64,000 nt of DNA. Source: Watersipora subatra. Taxonomy: Eukaryota; Bryozoa; Gymnolaemata; Cheilostomatida; Watersiporidae. The stretch lies in assembly GCF_963576615.1 (NCBI RefSeq), contig NC_088717.1, forward strand, positions 21,727,344 to 21,791,343. Direction: 5' to 3'. Of the stretch, positions 34,095 through 46,619 are shown one piece after another. Below the pieces are notes generated by a model. The model saw only the letters and a list, made by a program, of their open reading frames with translations, ran no database searches and was not told the DNA's origin. Made by a program: the position numbers and the translations under genes. Position 1 is the first letter of the stretch. Every line of letters begins with the position of its first letter.

Positions 34095-35643
34095 TTCAGT
34101 ACTGAGACTAAGTAGTCATGAGAAAACCTTACATGTGCGTTTGTGATTTATAACTTCATAATCATATAGTTATCGTAAAACCTTTATTTGAACACCTTTA
34201 TTTGGTGCTTTATTTTTCAACCCTTCACTTCTATCAATCAATATGCCATAAATCTTTCAATTTATAATTTTATAATAGTAGTCTATCAAATGCTACAAAT
34301 ATATATTCAAGAACAAGTGACATAAGCAAACCATAATTATAAGACATGCAGAACTCAAAATCTAAATTTTTCTTTCAAAAATATTTACATCATTTGCTCG
34401 GCCAGTTGCGTTCTGATTGTTGCTTTCATATGTAATCATTTCATTATCTTCTAGCTGTTCAACAGCTTCCACAGTGTCTGCTGACCTGAACTTTTCTGCA
34501 CTGCTGAACTTGTCAATATTAGTGTTCAAACACTTTTTTAGCAGGCAGAACTTTTTACGAGTTTCTATCTTAAAAACTTTTTGCGAAAATAATGAAAAAC
34601 TTTTAACCGGATGTTGCAATCGTGTTTGGAGCAAAGTCGTTCAAAGCATCGTAGTTTTTAAAAACTTTTTTGTATACGTCAAAGTATCAAGACCATGTTA
34701 AGCTAATAACTATTAGCCTGATACATATACTAATTGTTTCTGTGGTGTTGCAATCAAAGTTTTTAACGTTATAACGTAAAGACTAGGAGTTGGAAAACAT
34801 ACTTGGATTGGAACAGAAACGACAAACGAAATAATTGTTATTAATATATTCGAGCCATTGTTAGCACATTGCTGTGGACACTTTTTTACTGATCACTTGC
34901 TGTTATGGGTTCGCAAAGGTTAAGAATGTCAAATAGTGTCAGTCCAATAGAAGTGGCATTTAAATAGAAGTGGCATTCAATTAAATGATGGCACTCTATT
35001 TTTCAACAAGTCTTCCATGGTGGCGCTTAAATAGAGGTGGCGTTCAATTAAATGTGGCGTTCAATACAGGTATTACAACAACAACGTAGTTCTAATTGGA
35101 TTCAAACATCACTTAGTGTGAACTGGGTTTGAGAAGAATTAGATCAGGCAATATGATCGGTAATATGGAATTATCTTTCTTCATCTTGACGAAAAGACTA
35201 CCCTGTGAGAAGCTTCTAGATATTCTGCTCTCTACATAGTTGTGCTCTCTCTGGTTTTATTAACTAGCTGTGTAATCATGGGAGTCAGTTAGATCCTTGT
35301 TATGTCAACTGCATCATATAAAAATACAATTTCATGAACATATTTCTATTAAAAAATGATCAACTATGAAAATTTTAGATGGTGTGAGCCACTTTTAAAT
35401 TTCCTGAATTTTCTTGCATCGCAAGTTTTCTTGCATTACTAGTTGGCATACCATATTATACCAATTTTTAATATTTAAATATTTAATAATTACATGCTCT
35501 TTATTGAGTAACCAGCTGTTGAAATCTTATTGTAATTTGTAAAGAGATGACGTAACGATTATAGGAACTAAAGGTTACATGTGTATATAATGTCTTTTAT
35601 TAAATAGATTTGATGACTTCGTGAATTGTGATACTCTCTGTAG
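34095..35643 (+). other. Intron 3, right part; no gene recognised
   Basis: A minus-strand frame at 34362-34634 and an overlapping plus-strand frame show no domain or splice context, so neither is called. Near 34950-35065, AGAAGTGGCATTTAAATAGA and GTGGCGTTCAATTAAATG recur in direct order, which looks like the worn end of a small transposon. Confidence 0.4.
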
Positions 35644-35860
35644 GTATCTGGTATCGGCACACTGGGGATGATATTCCTCCTGAGAATTCAGACCGGCTCC
35701 CGCACAGACTGACTAATGAAGACATCCTGGAGGAGCTGGGAGAGAATTATATAACCCATATGATTGTGAGATGTGTGCCTTTTCCTGACCTTAGTCAAGT
35801 TGCTCCAAAACTGACTCACCTCACTCTGTGTGACCTTTCAGAGGAATCTTTTCCCTTGAG
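35644..35860 (+). CDS. LRR gene, fourth coding exon (start of leucine-rich repeats)
   Basis: An acceptor (CTCTGTAG, ending 35643) and a donor (TTGAG|GTATTT at 35861) enclose 217 nt, phase 1 to 2, fully open: (G)IWYRHTGDDIPPENSDRLPH, then LTNEDILEELGENYITHMIV, then VAPKLTHLTLCDLSEESFPL. The last part shows the LxxLxLxxL spacing of a leucine-rich repeat. The exon joins in frame to 24064-24112 upstream and to 37048 downstream (AG + G gives Arg). The LRR is expected to be a protein-binding surface. No partner can be inferred. Confidence 0.7.
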
Positions 35861-37047
35861 GTATTTACAGATATTTATTATACAGCGTATCAATTCATCT
35901 GATGCTTGTTTAGTGGGCTGACTACAGAATAAATTAATAACACTTTTAACCATAGCTCTGTCTCATTATTAACAGTTTATAAATGTGTTAACACTCATTT
36001 TCAGTTCAACAACTCCTTACGACTCCAATTTTCTTGGAATTCATCACAAACTAAAATATGCCTACATAGGTCTAGAATCAAGTTAATTGTACCATTTGCC
36101 ATTGTTCTATCAGTCTGGATTCTTATATTCACCATATTCTTGCCAAATATGGTGATCATTAATAGTTTTTATGAGAAGTTCTTGACTGTTGACGTTGATA
36201 GGATATATGGTTCAGATGTTTATTATCAATTATTACAAAATTGTTTAGGCTATCATAAACAATTGTAGTGGAATTTATTATTGGGAGATTTTTGTCTTCA
36301 CAATATGTGTGTTAGACTTTTAGTTACAAGATTTTGTGAAAGTTCATTTCATAGTTTTTGAATTTTTAATATAAACTGTATCCATTCCTAAAGTTTACCT
36401 CTTTGTATTTAAACTTATTTACTGTTTGTAAATTCTGATCTGAAATGAGTGTGTTAACTATTTATAAAACTTTTAGACTATTTTGACTCGAGTCATTTTG
36501 CTTGTTGAAAATAGAGACGATTCAATTCTTACTGGTAGGATATGCTGAGTCAATTCGGGTCTACAGTAAGTAGATAATACCAGAGAACTCATTCATTTCA
36601 TTTGGTAGATGAGTCTTTAAGGTTACTAGAGCAAGTGTGTCTCTACGAATAGCAGTCAGGTAAATCCATTTGTAAAGTAGGATTTATCTACCCCTGACAA
36701 TGCCTCATTGACCCTCGAAGGTTACAGTGAGTGAAGGGAAATGATTTAAAATTGGATTCATGTGTAAAAAGTTATTTTGTATTAAAAGTAACTAAGTTTT
36801 CCAAACACTAATATAATTACTGTTTGTCCAACACTTGTATGTTTGTACTTGCAGGGACAAGTTAATATAGTTTGTCTAGCTTGAATATATTTTATTTTAA
36901 TAAATTCAGGGATAATAATTGAAATACTTTTTATTATTAAGGTAAATACTTGTTTTAGTATTAAAACAAATTAAAAATAAATTTTATTGCTAGGTACAGC
37001 TGTGTATTCTCCCCTGTTTGATAAAATGATCACCCTATGCTATGTAG

Positions 37048-37198
37048 GTTGAAAACACTGACTGAGCTCAAGTCATTGGACTTATCATACAATAACTTCT
37101 CCCAAGGTCTACCCTTTTTAATTAAGCAGCTGAGATCACTAGAGTCACTTAGGTTGTCTCACTTTGAGCTGAGCAATCTTCCTCAGCTAGCTATCTAA
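37048..37198 (+). CDS. LRR gene, fifth exon: one LRR module, then TAA
   Basis: After an acceptor (TATGTAG, ending 37047), phase 2, it reads LKTLTELKSLDLSYNNFSQG, LPFLIKQLRSLESLRLSHFE, LSNLPQL, then AI and TAA at 37196-37198. The sister exons at 50578 and 62977 are 141 nt and end at GTAAGT. Here the donor position (~37188) reads CTCAGCTAGC, so the donor is lost and translation runs to a stop. This is either the true 3' end of the gene as it now stands (~220 codons from 16956) or a decayed internal LRR exon. No AATAAA follows closely. Confidence 0.6.
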
Positions 37199-37498
37199 CT
37201 TTTAAGTGCAAGACTTGGGGGTTAAGATTCTATTATTTGCTATTCACTTCCAAGTTATTTAATTTGTTATTACATCTCTATATCATTAACATTACAAACA
37301 CATTAGCAGTTCATGATTGGTGTGCTCTCCAGTATGGATCATTTTCAGGAAGTCCATCTAACAGTGATATTATCAATTTGTCGTATATTGTGGAGGTGTG
37401 AAAAAGATGTAGAGATAAAAATACATGATTCAATACTGAAAGATTACATAAAGTTTCTACCACCGGTTCAGAGTTATTGGTTCCTGAAATATAAGACA

Positions 37499-38430
37499 TA
37501 GCATCTGGTAGCTCTCTGGTAGTTGTGGATTATATAGTCTAACAGAGCATCTGGTAGCCCTTTGGTAATTGTGGATTATATAGTCTAACATAGAATCTGG
37601 TAGCTCTCTGGTAGTTGTGGATTATATAGTCTAACAGCGAATCTGGTAGCTCTTTGGTAGTTGTGGATTATATAGTCTAACATAGAATCTGGTAGCTCTT
37701 TGGTAGTTGTGGATTATATAGTCTAACATAGAATCTGGTAGCTCTTTGGTAGTTGTGGATTATATAGTCTAACATAGAATCTGGTAGCTCTTTGGTAGTT
37801 GTGGATTATATAGTCTAACATAGTATCTGGTAGCTCTCTGGTAGGTGTGGATTATATAGTCTAACAGAGCATCTGGTAGCTCTTCGGTAGTTGTGGATTA
37901 TATAGTCTAACATAGAATCTGGTAGCTCTTTGGTAGTTGTGGATTATATAGTCTAACATAGAATCTGGTAGCTCTTTGGTAGTTGTGGATTATATAGTCT
38001 AACATAGAATCTGGTAGCTCTCTGGTAGTTGTGGATTATATAGTCTAACATAGTATCTGGTAGATCTCTGGTAGTTGTGGATTATATAGTCTGACATAGT
38101 ATCTGGTAGCTCTTTGGTAGTTGTGGATTATATAGTCTAACAGCGCATCTGGTAGCTCTCTGGTAGTTGTGGATTATATAGTCTAACATAGAATCTGGTA
38201 GCTCTCTGGTAATTGTGGATTATATAGTCTAACATAGTATCTGGTAGCTCTCTGGTAGTTGTGAATTATATAGTCTAACATAGAATCTGGTAGCCCTTTG
38301 GTAATTGCGGATTATACAGTCTAACCTAGTATCTGGTAGATCCCTGCTAGTCATTGATTATATAGTTTAACATAGCATCTGGTAGCTTTCTTGTAGTTGT
38401 GGGTTATAAAGTATGTCATAGTATCTGGTG
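37499..38430 (+). repeat. 46-bp minisatellite, about 20 copies
   Basis: The unit is TCTGGTAGCTCTTTGGTAGT followed by TGTGGATTATATAGTCTAAC and ATAGAA. Copies near 38290-38430 are the most diverged, so decay increases toward the right edge. Confidence 0.93.
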
Positions 38431-38462
38431 GCTATGCTCTCCAGTTGTTAGATTGCTCTATA

Positions 38463-38655
38463 ACTAGAGTTGCCCCGATTTTAATATCAGAATCGGTATC
38501 AGTGCCGATATGGGTGTTAAATATCTAAATCGGTATTGGCCGATCTTTTCTTAAAAAATCGGAAACTTCAGATACTTTTTACAGATCAACTATTTAGCAG
38601 AAAACAGTATTTTAGCCTGCTACACTAATCAAGATCATCAGCTGCAAGTTTCCTA
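38463..38655 (+). repeat. hAT-like terminal repeat with AATCGG motifs, copy 2
   Basis: It is the partner of 24123-24345, sharing CCGATATGGGTGTTAA and CAGATACTTTTTACAGATCA. It starts just after the 46-bp array. Confidence 0.5.
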
Positions 38656-39288
38656 CTTTTACCTAATGAATGAAATGCTCTATCTATAACTTGGCCATAA
38701 TATGTATATGGTTGCCACCTGCACTTTGATGAGTTTTCTGGGTGGTCTAGTCATAGCTTCAGGTGGTGACTCATACATTACATGTCGAATATTTTATGTT
38801 TAAAACTGTTAACTGTCTTGTTGTAGCTTTTTAATTTGTTATACTTTGACACAAACAACTCGTCTCGGTGGGCAGCATTTTTATTGTCAGCACTGGACAA
38901 AAACGATTAGCAATAAATGATTGCGATTCCCTGTTTAAGTAGTGAATGAAAAGTCCTCTCCACTTGAGAGAATATAACCCCTAGATAGATGGCTGCAACT
39001 GCAGAGATTGACAGCAAAATCACTGTGTTCGTACCTGTAATTGGGGGAAAACATGTTTATATAGTGCATCATCGGGAGATGATTTTAATCGGTTCCAAAG
39101 TTTGCATTGTATGATTGGAAAATCATATGTAGAGGTACAGAAACCATAGTAATTCTATAATGCAAACGTCCCCTGATAAAAATCATCAAATTTTTATACA
39201 ACTGCTGTAGATAATAAACACTAGTAACAAAATAGTATGTTTACATTAGTAGCTATAGTTACCTACAGTAACTTTAGTATATTTATAG

Positions 39289-39290
39289 TG

Positions 39291-39322
<32 letters not shown>

Positions 39323-39353
39323 TGCATGTGTGCGTGTGCGTGTGCGTGTGTGA
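39289..39353 (+). repeat. (TG)n / (TGCG)n microsatellite
   Basis: A pure GT run passes into GTGCGTGC tetranucleotides for ~65 bp. It abuts the foldback element that starts at 39354. Confidence 0.93.
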
Positions 39354-40234
39354 GATGTTTCTCAATAATTTGAAGTTTATAATGTGGTTGTTTCAAAGGT
39401 TTGAAATGCTGAGTCCTTCCAGTGTTTGAATAACAGTAATACTTTATTTGTAACTTGAGATCAGACTGATGAGTACATAATGTGATTCCATTTATATAGC
39501 AGTTTGCTAGCTTTATAGCTAGAAAAAGCATAAGTATCAAAAAGCTTTAATGAATGATAACAATATAGCATTTAGCTTTTTAATAATAGATATACTTGAT
39601 TTTTTTGCCTTCAAGTATCCCAACAAGGTAATGGTCTAGTTGCTTCCTGTCTGTTGTGCGGTTGTGTTGATGGTGTGAAAACGTTGATCAGTTTTGGCTG
39701 CTTTCCATAAACGGTTTCCTTGGCAACTGTTGGTTGCTTCTTTTATCTCCTGAGCTATTTGAATGGCTTTATTATAATGACTTAGAATCCCATCCTTGTC
39801 GCCAATAAACTTCTGTTTCTCAATAACTTAAAGTTTATAATGTGGCTATTTCAAAGGTTTGATATACTGAGTTATTCCAGTGTTTGAATAATAAATAGTA
39901 AAATAGTAGTTTATTTGTAATTTGAGATCAGACCTAATACAGGCCTTTTGCTTGGTCAGAAGCTGTTGAGATACTTGAAAGCAAAGAAATCAATTATTCT
40001 ATCATTGAAAAGCTAAATGCTATATCTTTGGCCTTTACTAAAGCTTTTTCATACATATGCTTTTTATAGCTATAAAGCTAACAAATTGCTATATAAATGA
40101 AATCACATTCTTTACTAATCCGTCCGATGTCAAGTTACAGAGAAACTACTACTGTTATTCAGGCGATGGAAAGACTCAGTATTTGAAACTGTTGAAATAA
40201 CCACATTATAAACTTCAAGTTATTAGGAAACATA
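39354..40234. mobile_element. Foldback element, ~270-bp inverted arms
   Basis: 39354-39622 is inverted at ~39968-40234. Both start ATGTTTC...TAA(C/T)TTGAAGTTTATAATG and share TTTGAATAACAG and AAAGCTAAATGCTATAT. A third, direct partial copy lies at ~39813-39940. The ~200-bp centre is unique. No coding domain is seen. Confidence 0.72.
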
Positions 40235-40998
40235 ACTGTGTATTTATAATTGATGTTTGCTCACATTCCGCCATGATGATGTGAAGTAGTGTGATTAAAC
40301 CATATAATCCAGGATATAATAAATGTAGTATATTATTGTGGCGCCATTCCTCTGTGCACGTGTGTGAAAGAAAGGATGTAGTTAGGTATAATATTTCTGA
40401 TTGGTTAATATTATTCCGTTGAGTATAATTGGTTAGTATAAATGTTGTTATCCAACAAGGACGATTGTCTTCGTAGAGTATGTTGTCGCTATGATAATAA
40501 TATTGTGGAGTAAATATGTATATGTACAGGAGAGGGTAATTCCCATTGTATATTAACATTTGTTGGTTATGATTCGCAGTAAAATGTAACATTGTAATGT
40601 GCAGGACATACTTCAGACTCACAGGTGTCAAACTCACATCTGACCCGCCTTGTAATCTTATCTGGCCCGCAAAATCATTTTACATTATTGCTATCCATCG
40701 CCCATTGATATGAAGCGTTGACAGGCCCGTATTCCCTGGAGCGGCTGGACGGCTGAGCCGCCCAAACTTTTCAATGATTTTCGGCGGCTAAGTACTAAGA
40801 ATTGCAGTTTAAGCGCATTCACTTAGAATTTCAACAATTAGCAACTAACGCTATAGTTGCTAGTAAATTAGCGTAAATTAGTTCATCGCTCGCTTCATCG
40901 ATCTCGCTTCATCTTCATCACTCTTAGCTCATCGCTCCGCTTCATCGCTCCGCTTCATCGCTGGTCTATCGCAACTAGCGACGAGGTGGAGAGGCTCA

Positions 40999-41222
40999 CT
41001 AAGTTAGTATTAGTTTCGCCTGCCACTAATGCACTGAGTGAGTGATCCTTTTCTGCATTGAAGCGAATCAAAACATCGATGAGGAGCACCATGGGGCAGG
41101 CTGTCTAAATAATCTTCTAATATTATACAAATATAAAGATGTTGAAGTAGATACAGAATCAGCTGTGAAAAATTTCTGCCATGGACACATTGACAGAACA
41201 AAAGCTATTGCAATAAAGAAGT
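40999..41222 (+). pseudogene. hAT transposase C-terminal remnant
   Basis: Two frames read in succession as a hAT dimerisation domain. VSPATNALSE is followed by a stop in place of Arg, then SFSALKRIKTSMRSTMG. After a frameshift comes CLNNLLILYKYKDVEVDTES and an IAIKK end. Upstream at 40732 is the terminus CAGGCCCGTATTCCCTGG, shared with the element at 59630-60404, so this remnant may show which transposase served that family. The rest of the transposase is missing. Confidence 0.65.
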
Positions 41223-41333
41223 AATAGATCTTGTTATGTCAATGTCCCTTACAGAAATCTGTAGTGTCATGAGTTTTATATCGTTCGTTGAATAAAGAAA
41301 AAGTTTTGCCTACCATGAACCTTAAACAATATA

Positions 41334-42084
41334 CAGTCAAACATGGATAACTCGAACTTCACGGGACCGAGCGAAAGTGTTCGAGTTATCAGAGCGTTCA
41401 AGTTATCAGAGCACTGTCACAAGTCCATGTATTTATTTATTTATTAGTAGATACATGTACATATACAAACTATAATAAAAATCAAAAGCATAATTGGCTT
41501 GTTTCAAATTAAATGCTTCTAATGTATAATGTATAACTTTTTAATCAAAAAGCATAAACTTTTCTATCACTTGAGATTGGTTTGTCGTTTGAGGTGATGT
41601 TATTGCCAAGAGGTTTTTTTAGATTAAAAATGGCAAAACTTGATCGAACGCTCAGAAAAACAGATCTTTTTCTTTTGAGCGTATTAACCAAGATCAATTT
41701 TGCCGACTTTTCTTAAAGTTTATGCGAAGGTTACCTCACATTTCCTTGCTTCCGAAGGGCCATCGCTAAGCGGATGTTTTGTAAAAATCAAATTCCACCA
41801 AACCTTTAGAAAAGTCGTTGACAAAAATATTTTGCCGATGGTGGTAATAACGACGCCTATGAATTACGAAAAGTTGAGGTTTACTTCAATGGCTTGGAAT
41901 AAAGTTATTTTTTAAAGCGATAACAACCGGTTCGGTAGCCGTTGGGCAAAAAACTTTTCGAGTTAACAGAGTCGAGCTTGAGTTATCTAAAGCAATTTAT
42001 CATTACGTGGGCACGGACCAAAGAAACAGTTCGAGTTAACCATTTGTTCGAGATATCCGAGGGCGAGTTATCCATGTTTGACTG
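41334..42084. mobile_element. pogo-like non-autonomous element, short form (751 bp)
   Basis: The termini CAGTCAAACATGGATAACTC and GAGTTATCCATGTTTGACTG are exact inverses, flanked by TA (41332-41333, 42085-42086). A CAGT terminus with TA target fits the pogo/Tc1-mariner group. The interior shares TTGAGCGT...GATCAATTTTGCCGA and CCTTTAGAAAAGTCGTTGAC with 8691-9539 and 61695-62824 but lacks the ~400-bp hairpin-bearing segment of the long form. No transposase is present. Confidence 0.85.
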
Positions 42085-42199
42085 TATTTATGTAGATTTT
42101 GATGCTTAAAATTGATTGCATAAAATTTATGCATTCTTTGAGGGTTGATGATGCTTAAAAGGTCTATAGCTGTTAGCCTGATGAGCGCTGCTGTCTATT

Positions 42200-42735
42200 C
42201 TGAGAATCTAGCATGTGTAACGCATCACTGCTATCTAGCCTGTGTAACACATCAATGCTATCTAGCTTGTGTAACACATCACTGCTATCTAGCATGCGTA
42301 ACACATCACTACTATCTAGCCTGTGTAAGACATCATGGCTATATAGCATGTGGAATGCATCACTGCTATCTAGCATGCATAACACATCACTACTATCTAG
42401 CCTGTGTAACGCATCATGGCTATATAGCATGTGGAATGCATCACTGCTATCTAGCATGTGTAACACATCACGGCTATCTAGCCTGTGTAACACATCATGG
42501 CTATATAGCATGTGGAATGCATCACTGCTATCTAGCATGTGTAACACATCATTGCTGTCTAGCCTGTGTAACGCATCACTGCTGTCTAGCCTGTGTAACA
42601 CATCACTGCTGTCTAGCCTGTGTAACACATCATTGCTATCTATCCTGTGTAACACATCAACGCTATCTAGCATGTGTAACCCATAACGGCTATTTAGCCT
42701 ACAGGTGTAACGTATCACCGCTATCTAGCATCTGT
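42200..42735 (+). repeat. 27-bp minisatellite, about 20 copies
   Basis: The unit is AGCATGTGTAACACATCACT then GCTATCT. It lacks stop codons in several frames on both strands, giving 9-aa-periodic open frames in both directions, which I treat as artefacts of the array. Confidence 0.93.
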
Positions 42736-44006
42736 AGACAATGTCTTGTGAGCTGTTAGTTAATTTATATCATGGAACCTGTATAACTATTAGGTAATGT
42801 TACTGCTCACTTTATTAACTTTGTTATGTGTTTCCTATGATTGTATCAGAGTCATTTTAGTTTAAAGATGTGGTTGCGTCAAATTTGAGTTGATTTTAGA
42901 AGTAAGTATTTTTTTGTCTATCGGTTTATACGTTGTTTTTTGTGTTAGGCGATCTCATTGTCAAGATATTTGAAGATTAAAATCGAAAAAATTCGATCGC
43001 GGTAAAAACGCTCAGGTCCAGACTTACTCAAAGTGATGTAACGCGTGATACAACCTCTCTCTAACTCTCGTAATGACATCGGCTATTGCAATAAAAGGTT
43101 AGTCCTACACGGCCTAATTGGCATAAATCTTATCTTATACTTGCTCGTGTTGGCAAGAATAAAGTTTTAAATCCAGCTACAGATACATTACTACCAATGT
43201 GTCAAAGGCCTCAAACAAGTAAAATTAAAAACTTGTCATATTAGCTTCTTCTAAATGCTGTGTAAACATCTTAGTACGGACTACCAATTCTACCGGTCTG
43301 CGGTAATTCTGTCAAGCAAACTATGTAGAATAAGGTCTTTGTATCGGCGGAGTTCCGTCGCTGCCCACACTAACGATATACGTACAGCCTCACAAAAGCC
43401 ACTCCCACATTATGTTCGTTGCCTATTCTGGGAGTGGGGCTGTATATCATTTCCCACACCGAAAACTAGGTTCTTACTACCGTATTAAAATATGCAAACT
43501 GCGTCTTTGAAAAGAATATGTGGCGAAACCAACTACATCCCTAAAAGTCATTTACATTGTATAGTCGACTGTCAACGTGTCATTATTAGTATCAATGTGT
43601 AGAAAAAAATTCATTGGTCACATTTGATTATTCTATTCAAGTACTAAACAAATGGTCGAGCTATGCAAAAGTGCCTGACCATGCAGCTCTGATTGCACTT
43701 CATAAATCCATCTATCAGAAAGTATTTCAGCACAGGTGTTAACAGGGCTATGGTATATTCAATGTTCTGTAAATCATGTTTTGCATTGCAAATCATGTTT
43801 TGCATTATTTTCAACAATATTATTTTATTATATAAATTTTACAACAACAAAAAATTCATCTCGGCATAATGCTTTTATTAAAAATATCTATCTAGTTGTG
43901 GCCACTCACATAGTTTCAGCTGATACAATAAAATGAATTCATCTACTGCAGCAAATTCAAACAAAACATGGTTTATGCAGCACACATTCAAGTCTCTCTT
44001 TCCCAT
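42736..44006. other. No gene recognised
   Basis: Around 42930-43020 is a worn relative of the pogo-like element interior (GATTAAAATCGAAAAAATTC, AAAACGCTCAG). At 43395-43450, CCACTCCCACA and TGGGAGTGG form a loose inverted pair. The short open frames here show no coding features. Confidence 0.4.
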
Positions 44007-44063
44007 TTATGGCAGTTTCCACACTGACAAAGCTGCTTCTGCTGGTGGGACCACATAAACATC
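44007..44063 (-). CDS. Possible terminal exon of an unknown minus-strand gene
   Basis: On the minus strand TTTTACTGATTACAG is followed by DVYVVPPAEAALSVWKLP and TAA. The acceptor is good and the peptide is not low-complexity, but it is only 18 codons, no partner exon was found, and the family is not recognised. It may be a transposon piece. Confidence 0.2.
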   Translation of the reverse strand, partial: DVYVVPPAEAALSVWKLP

Positions 44064-44166
44064 CTGTAATCAGTAAAACAAGTGCAATAAATATATGTCA
44101 TTAATAGATATGTCATTCTAAAGCGTATCTACTGAAAGCTTTCAAATTGGGAGTTAGATAGATTGC

Positions 44167-45193
44167 GAGTGTAATTTTAAAAACAAATAAATGTTTAATA
44201 AAAGCATCAGTACACCAAACCAATGATTTGAAGCTTTGGTTCTGGAAGTTGAAGATTTGCATTGATCAATCGACTTTCTTCACTTTCTACAAGTGAGAAG
44301 TGAACATCTAAAGTCAAATCCTAAATCTAATTTACTAAATAACACTGCCACAGAAAATTCGAAGAAAATATAGCTCCGAGAAACAATAAAAAATTATAAA
44401 TCAATGATTAGTGATAGCAAAAAATTATAATTTTGTTAATTAGTACACATATTAATGAGTACTAAAAATATCGTCTTTATAAGTATATTCATCAATCTAA
44501 GCCATTGTATTGCTAGATGCTATGGATTAAAACGAAGCCGTCAAAAACTCACTGTACATACGTATCTCACGCGCGCAAGAAATTACATTATAACCTCAAA
44601 CAGAGAAATATAATCTGAATGTATACTCAACAGTATATCTATAGGAGATTCAATGTGAAAGATAAATTTACCTCTATTCTTCTATCATCCTCCGTAGCAC
44701 TTTAACCACCTGATGTACAGAAAACTCGGAGTCACCTTTGCAGTAACTTTACAGCAATTTTTACAATTCTGTCGTTCGTCAATAAATTGTCTCGATCGAG
44801 TAATTCATTAAAGTTACGATCTTAATTAATTTTGTAAATATCGATGTTCATGTAATTTAATAATAGAGTAAAATCCCTAGATTTGAGATCACAGACAATG
44901 CGTTTTACGAGTGATAACATGTATTACGACCTATATAAAAATTTTGTGCTGATGATTGGCTAATAAAACGACCTTATATTTATCGCCCGTGGACTCTTTT
45001 CAGATGTATCACTAGTTACATCACGAATGAAGCACCCGCTGGAATGTGAGCGTTTTAAAAGATGACCTCATTCAAATTCATATATCTCTGGACAGGATTG
45101 GTCTACGAAGACAAAAATGACATCAAATTGTAGCTGATGTTTTGGCCTTTTATTGGTATTAGTTTCATTAAATCGACCTTTTTGACGCAACCA
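44167..45193 (+). repeat. 1.03-kb dispersed repeat, copy 2
   Basis: It matches 18316-19349 end to end. The two have the same order of landmarks: GATTTGCATTGATCAATC, ATCTAAGCCATTGTA, GTATCACTAGTTACATCAC and GACCTTTTTGACGCA. Confidence 0.85.
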
Positions 45194-45206
45194 AATCTAT
45201 AAAGAA

Positions 45207-45335
45207 TAGAGAAAACATAATATTATTATGCTTTATTATTTATCTTGAGATATTGACTGATGTTCTAAAAAAAGAATCAAGGAGATTGACCAACCAGAAG
45301 CTGAGATATAGCCAGCCAAACACAGGTCTACCTAA
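45207..45335 (+). repeat. Inverted repeat arm (partner 48310-48438)
   Basis: GACTGATGTTCTAAAAAAAG and GCTGAGATATAGCCAGCCAA recur inverted at 48310-48438 with few changes. The arms bracket 3 kb that includes the helicase fragment at 46213-46508. I cannot say whether they are ends of one element or two inverted insertions. Confidence 0.7.
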
Positions 45336-46212
45336 TAACGAATCAGAGGAAAAACCCTTCGAAAATCCTGAGAATTGTGACGTATTGGACATGTGCCGGA
45401 GTTGCGCACCCTTACCGCAGTTACATATACTGATTGTTTTAGGCTACGAGATGTGAAATGCTTCTCGCGATAGTAAAGAATTTACATACTAGCTCTGGTT
45501 TCTCAGGAAAACCAAGCAAACATTGTGTGGTAAAGGCAGTTGCCCACAACCCCTTGCCATGATTTTTCAAAACAGAAGAGCAGATTTTGACTATTGTGCC
45601 TCAAATTTTAACTCGATCTTCATGGATATGCTCCGAAGATCCTCTATTTATTGAACGGTGTGTGTATAGTCTACATTATACGATATCCGTAATTAGCAGT
45701 TTGTTTTAGAATAAGAAATGGGAATGGGAATTTTTGTTCATTCATTTTCTTTCTACTGTGTATCTACTGCAGCATTCAGTTGATTTTCATGATTATCGTC
45801 ACTATTAACAAACTGTAAGTTCACTACAGCCATAATTTTAAAAATAATAACTTGACCGTGCTGCTCTTGCTGCAAGAAAAGAAAACAATAACTTTTGATT
45901 TGATTCTTCTACTTATCTATTATCATATCTATGACTAGAAATTCCACTGTCATACAGCCCACGACCAAAGTGATAATTGAAAAAAAGAAAGGGTACTGTT
46001 GGTTGTTGAAAAAGTAATTCTCAGCAGGAATTGACAGAGTATAGTGTAAATGAGACTTGTTTGAGTCAATATAAAATAAATTTGAGAGAGCACGACTCTA
46101 AAAAAGTGCAACTAATAATTTATTTTGGATGTAAAGTTGGTTTGAAACCAGATATACGAGTAATTGTTTAATTATTGATATTGTAATATCTATTATAAGT
46201 ATACAGTATCTG

Positions 46213-46508
46213 TTAAAAGTCGTGCAGTCTAGTCTCCTCTCTTTTGCGTTGTAAGATTTGGTCATTGATAGCTAATCGAGTGATGCGCTCCCTAGCGAAG
46301 TTGTTAACAAGTAAGTCATTGGTGTTTCGAACTCGAGAGAGAGCAACAAACGATATTCCAGCAGTCATTTCGTGATGGCCTATATTAATGACACCTTTAG
46401 CCATGGTAAGACCTTGACTTTTGTGTATTGTCAAACCCCATGCTAGATCGAGAGGAATGCCTGTACGGCTAAGGGTGGCATGTCCAGCAGTCCAAGTACA
46501 CCTAATCT
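46213..46508 (-). pseudogene. Helitron/PIF1-type helicase C-terminal fragment
   Basis: The minus strand reads CTWTAGHATLSRTGIPLDLA, then WGLTIHKSQGLTMAKGVINI, GHHEMTAGISFVALSRVRNT and NDLL..., ending RKREETRLHDF and TGA. The TIHKSQGLT and FVALSRVR motifs are the last helicase motifs of PIF1-like proteins, including the helicase half of Helitron Rep/Hel. A stop lies just upstream (~46506), and no Walker A, Rep or other helicase motif is visible. It is a 5'-truncated relic, either Helitron or cellular PIF1-like. The former is more likely in this repeat-rich context. Confidence 0.72.
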
Positions 46509-46619
46509 ACTACTATCTCAAACCTGTTTCACAACACTAAAAAAATATTAATTAAATCTGTAGGCCTAACCTACTGTAATTTCACAATAAGTAACTTAAC
46601 AATAACGTAATTTAATAAT

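Noticed and set aside
34362-34701. Overlapping open frames on both strands
   Set aside because: Neither has domain support. Mutual shadows in low-stop sequence.
40215-40637. 140-codon minus-strand frame, or a solo LTR at ~40280-40600
   Set aside because: AT-rich, no domain. A TATA-like AGTATAAATG is present but no terminal TG...CA pair or target duplication could be fixed.
42145-42759. 204-codon plus and 181-codon minus Cys/His/Leu-rich frames
   Set aside because: Same cause, a 27-bp array open on both strands.
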